The translations under genes were made by a program, and so were the position numbers. From Nemopilema nomurai (Eukaryota; Cnidaria; Scyphozoa; Rhizostomeae; Rhizostomatidae), in the NCBI GenBank assembly GCA_003864495.1, contig ML133412.1:868001-932000 (forward strand): a stretch of DNA of 64,000 bases. The letters run 5' to 3'. The notes under the pieces were generated by a model. It was given only the letters and a program-made list of their open reading frames with translations, did no database searches and was not told the DNA's origin. Below are positions 45,923-55,234 of the stretch, piece by piece; within the stretch, counting starts at the first letter, position 1, and each line of letters begins with the position of its first letter.

Positions 45923-48370
45923 ATGGCTGGTGTTTATGTACCAAGCAAACTGCAAAATATTTGTCTTCGCAATGTGATTGAGAGACTAGATGAAAATATC
46001 AGTGAAATAGCATTTCTGCCAGAAAAACTAAAAGATAAAATGCTTGTTTTGGTGTCAAAGCGAGGAAAGCTTGTCGATGCCAACATACGAAAGGTTAGTC
46101 TAAAGACTACACGAAAAATTACCTGGTTCTCACTCTTCAAGCGCCTTTGGAATCACGATAGTGCCCATATCAAAGTTTGCATTCCAGTTATCCTAGTAAA
46201 ACACATAGTTTCATTCATGATTGATAATATTTTCATATTTTACTATTGATATTGATAGTTTATGCAAAAATTAAGAGGGTGGAAGGTAAAATGGGACCGT
46301 ATAAAATCTATTCTAGTTTAAGTTATGAGGAAAGGAAAGATTATAAGCTCACAATGAAAGCTATGTAAGGACATTTTAATACTCCCTAAATTTGAAATTA
46401 CGTTTCAGCATTTTGCTTAAGTGTGGTAAAGTAGCCTGGAACCTAGGCTAATCTTTCTGATTTATAAAATTACTTTTTACATTCTAACGAAGTCAGGCAT
46501 AATACAATTTTAATGCATAGCCATTTTAATTATTTTGTTTACCTATTAAATATATTAAATACTTAATACATAGCCATAAAGGCTATGTTTGCAGAAGCAT
46601 TCAAGTATGTTTGCATCCTTGATTAATCACTGGGTAAAATGTTATGGAATCTAGATTTAGAGGCTGGATGCTACCTCCACTAGTGTTTCCAACACAAACA
46701 GAAAAAAAAACTTATTGGTATTTGAGTACTTTTATACCCTTTCAATCACCTATAACCTATGGTAATGTGAGTATGTTTTATCTTCAAACTAACATCTAGA
46801 GATAAACAATATAAGATATTTTCAGTTAAATGAAAATTATATATTTCTTGTCTTTATTGTCTTCTCAGCTTTTGCACTCCAATGTCACTGAGATAGATTT
46901 GTCACACTCAGAAATCTCTGATGATGGCCTAAAAGAAATATGTTATTGCAAGGAATTAAGGAAACTGGATCTGAATGCTAGTAAAGGAAGCAGACTTAAT
47001 ATTTCACCAGAAGGTAAAAAGAATCTCATGTTTTATATGTATATATTTATGTGTTTCATCTAGTTTCATCTATATATGTTTTGTTAGAAAAGTTTTATAG
47101 AGGGCCAAAAGTCAGTACAGCTGACAAAGAATGTTTTCAAATGCCTGGAAAAACTCCTTTTTCAAATGAACCAGAATTGAAAACAAATGTAAAAACAATG
47201 TATTCCAATGCTCATTGCATACCCTTGTATTTTATCATTTAAGCTATCATAATTTCTGATAAAAATAACTTGAGTATTTACTGACTATTTGTTGACTTTT
47301 TTACTACAATAATTTTTTGTTGCTTTAGATTTCTTCAACTAGATTTTTTCAGCTTGTGTTTTGAAGACAAGTAGTTTTAATTACAGCTTCATCTTATTTA
47401 ACAATCCATAAAGCAAACAATGCCTTGACAATATACTTTTTTAATTGCTCTCAAAATGTATCTATAACAGTATTCCACTAAATTCATTTTTTAAGTCCCT
47501 GCATGAATGGTACCTTCCACTCTAAGATTTTTACAGTAACAATTTGGTATCTTTCTAGGTATCAGAATGTTAGCGGAAAGCTGTAAATTATTAGAAATTG
47601 TGTTCTTAAGGAGGTGTGAATTGTTGGATGACTCTGCAATCGCTTGTTTAACACGCTGCTGCCCAAATCTGACTCAGCTGAACTTGGAAGGGTGCAGCCT
47701 AATCACAGACCTGACTGTTCAATGTATTGCCAAATGGAGCTCAAAATTGGAAAGCCTAAACCTCTCTAAAACCAAGGTTGTTATTTCTGTTTTACGACCA
47801 AATCATATAATTGTTCTATCTTTAAGGCAAAAGGGGAGATTTAATGAGTTTCATTTCTTCCTCCCTGTAACAACAGATGGCAAGCAAATTGAATTATGTT
47901 TTGTTCTGAGTTTTTTTGTAGACAACCAAACAGTACTTCAGTTATCAGCCATGCAATCATTTACTATTTTAAAAATACATCTTGGTTTTGTAAAAGAATG
48001 TGGCCTTTTTAAAGTTATGATAAAGAAAAATAATAACAATTTATATCTTAAGACATAATAATGAATCAAAATACTAATAATCCCATACCATTATAATGAC
48101 AGTTCATCCTTTCAAGGGGATAAAATTATATTTAATTGCTTAAGCTGCTAAACAGTTATAGAAAATATCTGATAAAACAACAGAATTGCTGAAACATTTT
48201 TCTTATATATGCTTCTATTGATGTATTTACTCTGCTGCTTATTTTACTTCTAATGATTTATACCATATTCTATGCATAATTTTTCAAAAATTTAAAAAAA
48301 CCTTTATTTATAGGTCACTGATAAAGGTCTGCAGTCTATTTCAATTGGTTGTTGCTCCAAGTCATTGGCA
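45923..48370 (+). CDS. AMN1: AMN1 homologue (leucine-rich repeat protein), 5' four exons only
   Basis: Exons 45923-46093, 46869-47013, 47559-47776 and 48314-48370 join in phases 0, 1 and 0 into 197 codons, and a strong donor (GCA|GTGAGT) follows. The reading matches metazoan AMN1: an N-terminal segment with KLKDKMLVLVSKRGKLVDANI, then cysteine-containing leucine-rich repeats. These include LRKLDLNASKGSRLNISPEG, LEIVFLRRCELLDDSAI, LTQLNLEGCSLITDLTV and VTDKGLQSI. Yeast Amn1 restrains the mitotic exit network; the animal role is poorly known. Human AMN1 has 258 residues, so about 60 C-terminal residues are missing. No continuing exon was found up to 51817. The 3' end may lie beyond the 3.13-kb array, or the locus may be truncated. 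Confidence 0.82.
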
Positions 48371-49497
48371 GTGAGTGAAGATTCCTTATGCAAAATTAAT
48401 GTTTACTCTCCATTCATCTTTTGCTCATTAAAACGACTACCAACAATAAATAGTTTATAAACAGTATATAAACAGTTTATAAACAGTTTACAATCGCCAA
48501 TCAGTTTTGGCAACCCCCTGTCACTTAATTTTGTCAGTTTTTCCTGTCCCTTCATCTACCTTCGTATTAGCGACGAGAAGAAAGTGTGCAAACTGAATAG
48601 GACTAAGTTTTTACATTTAACATGCACATTGATTCGGTCTGTCAAAACAGTGCTATAGCATGATAAAGGTTTTTTTTATCTTCTGTGAATTGAGAAAATG
48701 TCGAAAAACCGAGTCGAGCTATCAAATTCTCCACGGAGCGATTTCAGCACAATTTCAGTATGAGCGCGAAAACCATTTCTGACCACAGAATTCTGGCATA
48801 ACAAAGCTTAAAAAGGATGACGCTACGAGTGTCTTCCCTTTTCCCTATTCTGGGATTTTTCCGATTTTGAAATCAACAGGGATTTTCATCATTAAGTTTT
48901 GAGCATTCAATCTGCTTAGAGGCGATTTTTCAAAGTCGTTGGTAAGTTGCTGATCGGTTTTTTCGCACCTGAGAGATGTTTCTACTTCTGAATAGAAAAC
49001 ATGAAATGCACATAAACCACAATCTCAGAATAATGAATTTTTGAGCTTATCAAAGGAACTCCACTCTGTGAAAACAAACAGAGATGACTGTCAATAGGGG
49101 TCTAACAATTAATAAACGTTGATGACGAACTATTAACACTTGTCTTTCTTGACTTGAAAGCTGTTAAATAGTCCTTGCAAAAAAGCAAAATCTTTTCAAT
49201 ATATTGAACAAAAGGAAGCTTTCTTTTGACAACAACATTGAAGAAGAATTTGGCAATACGAAGTATCAGAACTTCACATAAAACGAAATGGAAAGTGTTT
49301 TTTGTAGTAATTCCCCAACTAGTTTCTTCGGAGTTTCCGTCCTTTTCATCACATACGAGAGGTGACGCGTTATCCCGCAGAAGAAATATCGAGAAGGAAC
49401 ATGATAAGTCACAAACAAACCACATTGTCGTAGAAGAATGACGACTTTGATCTGACGGAAACCTGTTGGGACTCGAGGTGGAAGAGACAAGCCAAAA
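48371..49497. other. Sequence between AMN1 exon 4 and the second lectin gene
   Basis: About 1.1 kb, either AMN1 intron or intergenic. A short direct repeat AAACAGTTTATAAACAGTTTA lies at about 48460-48490. Open frames near 49102-49511 on both strands show no domain. The promoter of the second lectin gene must lie here, but no TATA box like that of its paralogue was found. Confidence 0.45.
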
Positions 49498-51322
49498 ATG
49501 GCCTCGGACAAGGATCCAATATTTAGTAAACTAACTTGCCTTGCAATAGCAACGGTGGGAATACTGGTTGCCGAAACGATCTTCCTGCATGTTAAGGTTT
49601 ACCAAACGGATAGCACCCTGACTGAGAAAGTCAATTTATTGGAGAAAAAGCAAGGAATTACCGCACGAAAGTTAAAGGAACTTCAAAGCGGAAGAAATGT
49701 ACGAACGAAGAGGGACATGCCGGAATTATCCAAACTACTTGACGAGGAAATTTTGAACTTAGAAGCGTTGAAAGGGAGATCACGGCGTCACGTTGAACCG
49801 AACTTCGATATTATTTTACGACTTTTGAAAGTGGCACGCAATGTTGGTGGTGGGTACTGCGAAAATGTGACAGTAGTCTGCCAGAAGGGAGACAGGGGAC
49901 CAAAGGGTAATGCAGGACTGCCCGGAGCACTGGGTCCCCCAGGTGAAAGGGGTGAGAAAGGGCGACGAGGAAAGTCCGGCCCACGTGGGATCCAGGGAGA
50001 CGATGGACAAAAAGGAGAAATCGGGCCCTGTAGGTGTTATGGGTCCTCAAGGTCCCAAAGGTGACACGGGGCTCAAGGGAAACAGGGGGCTCAAGGGAGG
50101 CAAGGGGCTTAAGGGTGAACCTGGCTTGCCGGGAAGGTCAATTTCAAAGCCAAAGATTAAATCTGAATTTCCAAAAATCTTTCATGAAACAGAGGGGTCA
50201 AATCTTACATTGTTCTGCGAGGCTGAAGGAAATCCTACACCAAAAGTTCTTTGGGTGTTTGGATCAAAAAACCCTGAATCGAGATATAGTTTTCCAGTTT
50301 CAGGTGCACTGGCTATTTCAAATGTACGAGAGAGCGACAACGGTAAAATCAAGTGTGTCGCAGAAAACATTCTTGGGGCCGAGACAGCTGAGACAGAACT
50401 GTCCGTTTACACTGAGCCAAAGGTGAGGCTAAACCGCAGGAAAGTGATCGGCGCAGCTGGATATTCTCTGGAAGTCATATGCAGTGCCACTGGTAATCCT
50501 GTCCCGGACCTGACTTGGAGAAAGGCTCACGGTGAAAAGAGGGGGGTAGCAGCTGTTGCTGGAGACGGGAAAAGCATTGCCCTGACATTCTCAAAACTTG
50601 TTGCTAGTGATGCAGGCTACTACATTTGTGAAGCAAAGAACAAGATCGGTGTAGGCAGTCAGTCTACTCTTGTTGAAGTCCAGGAGAGGGACTGTTCCTC
50701 TTTGAAAAAAATTGGCCACACAAAAAGTGGAATTTATACAGTGAACCCGGAAAATAAGATCCCTTTTTTCGTATACTGTGACATGGAAAATGAAGGTGGT
50801 GGCTGGACAGTAATACAGAGGCGAACTGATGGATCAGTTGATTTTTTTCAAAACTGGCAAGCGTATAAGACAGGGTTCGGAAACTTGGAGAACGAGTTTT
50901 GGCTTGGAAATGAAAAGATCCATCGTTTAACAAAGCAAAAGGACATGAAAATTTGGTTTGACCTTGAAGCTGTGGATGGTAGCAAAGTCTTTGCAGAGTA
51001 CAGCATCTTCTACATTGATGGGGACGATAAGCAGTTTACACTGCATATAGGATCATACTCTGGAACTGCGGGTGATTCGTTCTCGTATCACAATGGAAGG
51101 AAGTTTTCTACCAGAGACAAAGATTATGATTCGTATCCTACGAGTTGTGCGGTGAGTTGTCATGGTGCCTGGTGGTATGGCAGTTGTCACAACTCGAATC
51201 TGAATGGCAAATATTTGAATGGTCCTCATAAATCTTACGCGAACGGAGTTAATTGGCAAGCATTCAAGGGTCAGTACAACTCATTGAAGAGAACTGTCAT
51301 GAAGATAAAACCACGTGGCTAA
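49498..51322 (+). pseudogene. Membrane-anchored collagen, double-Ig, fibrinogen-domain lectin with one-base frameshift, single exon
   Basis: This is a paralogue of the gene at 3818-5083. Domain order is type II anchor (about residues 12-32), coiled coil, furin-like RSRR (94-97), collagen repeats (about 127-213), two Ig domains (about 218-300 and 307-395) and FReD (about 398-607). Ig cysteine contexts are LFCEAEG and IKCVAEN, then VICSATG and YYICEAKN. The FReD keeps GGGWTVIQRR, HGAWWY and a DKDYD calcium-type segment. The frame changes inside the collagen region at the CCC run 50026-50028. One extra base separates GQKGEIGP from VGVMGPQGP, and the total length of 1825 is one base more than a multiple of three. 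Everything else is intact. This is a disabled copy, a null allele or an assembly error. If intact, the protein would have 607 residues. Confidence 0.87.
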
Positions 51323-51817
51323 TCAAAAGCAGAATGTCTGTTTTCACCTGCTAATGCCACATTGTCAAAACTTCAATGGAAAGAGAAGCTGTAGAAAGTA
51401 GATTTGGTGCCATATTGCATTTGATCCCAATTTTCAATAATCATTAAGAGTTTCCTAGTTTTGCATCGTATGAAAATAACCTCTGTTGTTTTCTTTTGGT
51501 AGCTAACGAATAGAAGCATTTTGCTTTTTTCATGTTTATGTGAATGATAAAATGACGGACACTTTGTTTTTTGTTTGAAATCTTTTCCGAAATTGTGCAC
51601 GATTAGGCCATATGAATATCCTTTTGTTGCCACGTGCAATGCTGATGCTGTTTTGAAATATTTTTCCAAGCTGAAGCCTTGATGTTGTTTACGTATCGCA
51701 GTGGTTAACAAGTCTGTCTCTTAGTATTTCGGGTCTGTCTCTTGGTACTTGTGAGCTCATTCATTCACGTCTCTAAGATAAAATAAAAGTTGTGATGGAG
51801 AATGTCTTTCGGCATCT
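51323..51817. other. Unique spacer between second lectin gene and macrosatellite
   Basis: About 500 bp, probably the lectin 3' untranslated region. A candidate AATAAA occurs at about 51782 in AAAATAAAAGT. An open frame on the minus strand at 51373-51711 has no recognised domain. Confidence 0.5.
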
Positions 51818-52559
51818 ACAATCTCTGCCAAAAGTCTTGGAACACTTGCCCCAATTTACGCATCACGCAAATTGCCAAATCCCCTCGCCCCGCAAACAAT
51901 GTTGTGTAGCGCTAAAGTGAATAATCCTAAAAACAAAAGTTAAGTATTCCCATGTACCTATGGTCTTCCTCTAAAGATGCAACATTGTTTAAGGGGGCAA
52001 GGGGGTTTTGCAGCTACCAAGGAGAGACGGAAATAGAACGGGGGTCGCAAAATAAAAAAAATCTCACGGTGTTCCAACTACTTTTGGCAGAGATTGTCTG
52101 AGTGTCAAATCGAAAGCGGACAGATACGGCTATAAAAATGGTGGCTACCCCTAGGTTTTCAGGGGCGCTGATTTCATTTTTGGCAGTTACAAGGCCGTAT
52201 CTCGAACGAATGGTGCGCTTTTGGTAGACGGCCTCCTTTTTATCAGTTTAAAAGCCATATCTTCAATGATTGCTGCGCTTCATGTTACCTGTTTTCTCTA
52301 TATAAATCATAAATTACAATATTTTATCCTAATGCGTCCAGTATTGTAGAAAAGAACCAAAAATATGCACAGAGTCTGGGAAAGGGTCATAAATGCCTTT
52401 CCTCCACACAGGGTTAGCTCAATGTTTACAAGTGCAAAACGTTAATCGCCAATAACTAGAAATAGCAGGACTTCTAGACAAACATTGACAGGATTGTCAG
52501 TGAATGTTGTACGATAGCTTTTAATTCGACTAGAATTGTTTCGCTTCGGGTAGAGGATA

Positions 52560-52827
52560 AAGATGTGATCGTTTTGAACGTCTTCCGTGGGTCTCCTACT
52601 ATTCTGCCAAGTACGGGCATGTTGTTATGCTGTTGCCGTGGGAAGGCCATGTTTTCCATTTTGCTGCCCCCAAAACAACATATAATAAGGACATTGAACT
52701 CTCCAAAGACACTCCAGTGTTTGATACAGCAAAGGCCCCAGTATCGTTTGTTAGGGGCTCCCTCATTGATGAAGAGAAACTAGAGATGTTGAACTTTCGA
52801 TGGCGCACTATCACGTTTGAGCATTGA
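52560..52827 (+). pseudogene. Degenerate reading frame, possible SF3-helicase-like remnant
   Basis: An open stretch of about 88 codons, ending at TGA 52825-52827, reads through PWEGHVFHFAAPK, KDTPVFDTAKAP and MLNFRWRTITFEH. The pattern resembles the C-terminal part of ATPase/helicase proteins of the superfamily 3 type found in mobile or virus-derived elements. I hold this as an impression without alignment. No upstream ATP-binding motif is present, so it is a fragment. Repeated at 55691-55958, 58820-59087 and 61949-62216. Confidence 0.35.
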
Positions 52828-53066
52828 TTTGACATTTGTTGCCAGAAAACAGTACAGTTCTGTGGTAATTCTTGTGCAACAATGCTACTGAAATCAGGGC
52901 AGCATGAATATAAACATGCCATCGCCACCAGATGCCAGGGAAGAGTTCCGTTGACATATTATTGTTTTACAAGAGTGCTTGAGAACAAAGCGCTTTGAAG
53001 AGCAGCCCATTGTCCTGCTCAGTTTGCATGCTTCGCAGCCTCCAGCTTCCTGCCAATGACTTCGAT

Positions 53067-53473
53067 CAACGGTCTACACCAACGGTCTACAGTTTCTTTT
53101 ATTTGAAATACGCCATGTATTAAAACACATTTCCTTAGGAAATGTCCCAAAATATGTGCAATGTATCCCAGTATATGTAGTTTGTGCATTTTGGCCAAAA
53201 CACTTTATGTAATGGCCGAAATAAAGGAATTTCTGCACGATCTACACTTTTTTAAAAGAAAGACATTACCCATTGTTATTTTCTTTTCTCAAAAAGTGTA
53301 GACCGTGGAGTTTTCCTTGATTTTCTGGCATTCGGTGCGCATATGTTTCCAATTCTTTAACATATGAATAAGTACACTTAAACACATCCTTAACGTGTTT
53401 TTCAGTTGAAATTTCTGTGAAATGGTGGGTGCTTGATTGATTTAAGTTTGTAGACCGTGGCTGTAGACCGTTG
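53067..53473. repeat. Nested foldback with repeated GGTCTAC motifs
   Basis: The left end (53067-53092) carries two direct copies of AACGGTCTACA. The right end (53449-53473) carries two inverted copies, TGTAGACCGTGG and TGTAGACCGTTG. Inside, CTACACTTTTT (53242-53252) pairs with AAAAAGTGTAGACCG (53291-53305). The stretch is thus a two-tier inverted repeat of about 407 bp, present in every macrosatellite unit. Confidence 0.7.
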
Positions 53474-53478
53474 GGCAA

Positions 53479-53517
53479 GATATCAGGATGCGGCCGCATC
53501 GAAGCTAGCCTCGATCG
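53479..53517. other. Dense cluster of short palindromes
   Basis: Within 39 bp lie GATATC (53479), the 14-bp perfect palindrome GATGCGGCCGCATC (53487-53500), GCTAGC (53504) and CGATCG (53512). It is repeated in each 3.13-kb unit. The local composition is CpG-rich compared with its surroundings. Confidence 0.8.
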
Positions 53518-53869
53518 CATAGAAGAGACACTACATACCCTCGAACAACGGCTTATTGGGAGCCTCTCTAAGATTTTTATTCAGTTTTTTCAGTAGAAAA
53601 TTGAAGGAAAACCTTAAGTGCATGAAACATCCGTACTTCTGATAGCAATAATCGTACCATAAGCCTCATAAACGTTGTGAAATTAGTGTTGTAAATATGA
53701 ATTATATGAAATAGTTTTTTTTATCACTAGAATACGATATAGCAGTCAATACTTTGTCCGATGCCCTCTGTTTGAAGCGAATACTTTCAGACGATCGTGC
53801 ATCGTTGCTATCGTTCGATCAATGGGAGAGGAATCGTGAGCTAACGGAGTCGTCAACCTTGTCCTCAAC

Positions 53870-54490
53870 TCAACGAAACTCTTTTTTTTTATCTTCATTT
53901 TTTATCTTCACTTTTCGATCTTTGGTCAAGTAAATCTTGATATTGCTGAAAATATTTTCAATTGAATTTATGTCAGATGATCGTGATATAGAAAAACGTC
54001 GCCACTCCAGAATTGTCGATGAAATTTCTTTATTGCTTTTCGAGCGAAATCTTGTCTTTTCCCTTTGCCTTTGGTACAAAGTTAACCTGCTTTCGTTGTT
54101 TTATATACCTACACCTGTTCTCATTCATTACTCATACTAGAGCTCGATAACTGACGGGCTTTTTTGCATTCTTGAGCTACATCAAGAACAGTTAAGTTTG
54201 CATTTTGACTCCTTCATATCCCGAATATTCTTATAAATCGCTTCTTCTCTGCTGCTCATAATCGGTGCTCGGCCTGTTATCTTCTTGTGTTCCTTTACTT
54301 AAATCCATCTTTATAAATGTGGAGAACATTTTTCGGCAATATTTTCCTTTTTGTTAGCAATTTCACGATATGATAAAGAGCCTCTTGCTCGCAAAAAATA
54401 AGCGTAGACTCTCGTTTCAGATGACATTTCTCCACGAAACATTATTGTAGCTATGCTTCCAGGTTTTCCTTAAGCCCTCCATGGATCTAA
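53870..54490 (-). pseudogene. Decayed Tc1-like transposase fragment
   Basis: Read on the minus strand, the upstream part contains a helix-turn-helix-like ARGSLSYREIANK near 54400 and then TGRAPIMSSREEAIYKNIRD near 54220. This order matches the N-terminal DNA-binding region of Tc1-family transposases. Further along, SISRSSDINSIENIFSNIK at about 53960-54010 matches the C-terminal SPDLNPIENxWxxLK motif. Stops and frame changes interrupt it, and the catalytic middle is deleted. It is non-functional. Equivalent fragments lie at about 57003-57620, 60129-60745 and 63259-63880. Confidence 0.72.
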
Positions 54491-54943
54491 ATTTGTAAAC
54501 ATTCCCTTTTAACACAGCTAAGAATAGTTTTGAGTCATTTATTGGTTGTTTAGCAATCCAGATTATTCAGCGAATGTGGCTATTTCAGTAGATGGTAGAT
54601 GACAAGTCTGTGACGCAAATGACAATGCTCAGTCACTTGCATACCGAATCGTTTAAGTAGCGAAACTACCAATTTCAAGGCGCTGGTTGCCTTCATCTAT
54701 TGCCAACTTACCATGGCAGCCCTATTTTACCCCCTTTCTATACGAAAATATTAACAAACACTAGTTGTATTCTTATGAACGTTAATTTCAACACAAAAAC
54801 AAAGGAAAATGCAGCCCCCCTGCAGTTTTGACAGGAAGACTATAAAAAAATTAAATTTCGTCAACGGCATTGAAATCAGCACCCTCGATTACCCTAGGTT
54901 TGGTCAAGGTTCTGGGTTTGTATCTCTAAGTTTTCAAAAAAAA

Positions 54944-55234
54944 ACTCAGACAATCTCTGCCAAAAGTCTTGGAACACTTGCCCCAATTTACGCATCACGC
55001 AAATTGCCAAATCCCCTCGCCCCGCAAACAATGTTGTGTAGCGCTAAAGTGAATAATCCTAAAAACAAAAGTTAAGTATTCCCATGTACCTATGGTCTTC
55101 CTCTAAAGATGCAACATTGTTTAAGGGGCAAGGGGGTTTTTGAGCTACCAAGGAGAGACGGAAATAGAACGGGGGTCGCAAAATAAAAAAAATCTCACGG
55201 TGTTCCAACTACTTTTGGCAGAGATTGTCTGAGT
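54944..55234. mobile_element. 290-bp inverted-repeat element (MITE-like, Tc1-type ends)
   Basis: The left end ACTCAGACAATCTCTGCCAA and right end TTGGCAGAGATTGTCTGAGT are inverted repeats. They extend inward through AAAAGT and TTGGAACAC to about 35 bp, with one small indel. The AAAAGTnTTGGAACAC text resembles Tc1/mariner ends. Equivalent copies lie at 51818-52103 (left end clipped), 58073-58364 and 61201-61493. No coding sequence is present. Confidence 0.7.

Larger units (their letters stand above)
51818..54949. repeat. 3.13-kb macrosatellite unit, copy 1
   Basis: First of almost four head-to-tail units. Corresponding points lie at 51818, 54950, 58079 and 61207, giving lengths of 3132, 3129 and 3128 bp. 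Differences between units are a handful of single-base changes and indels. The unit contains, in order, a 290-bp inverted-repeat element, a degenerate helicase-like reading frame (+), a nested foldback with repeated GGTCTAC motifs and a decayed Tc1-like transposase (-). The array begins abruptly 7 bp inside the inverted repeat of that first element. Confidence 0.97.

Noticed and set aside
54809..55075. 88-codon open frame repeated in units of the macrosatellite
   Set aside because: It runs through the inverted-repeat end of the MITE-like element and has no domain or plausible codon pattern.
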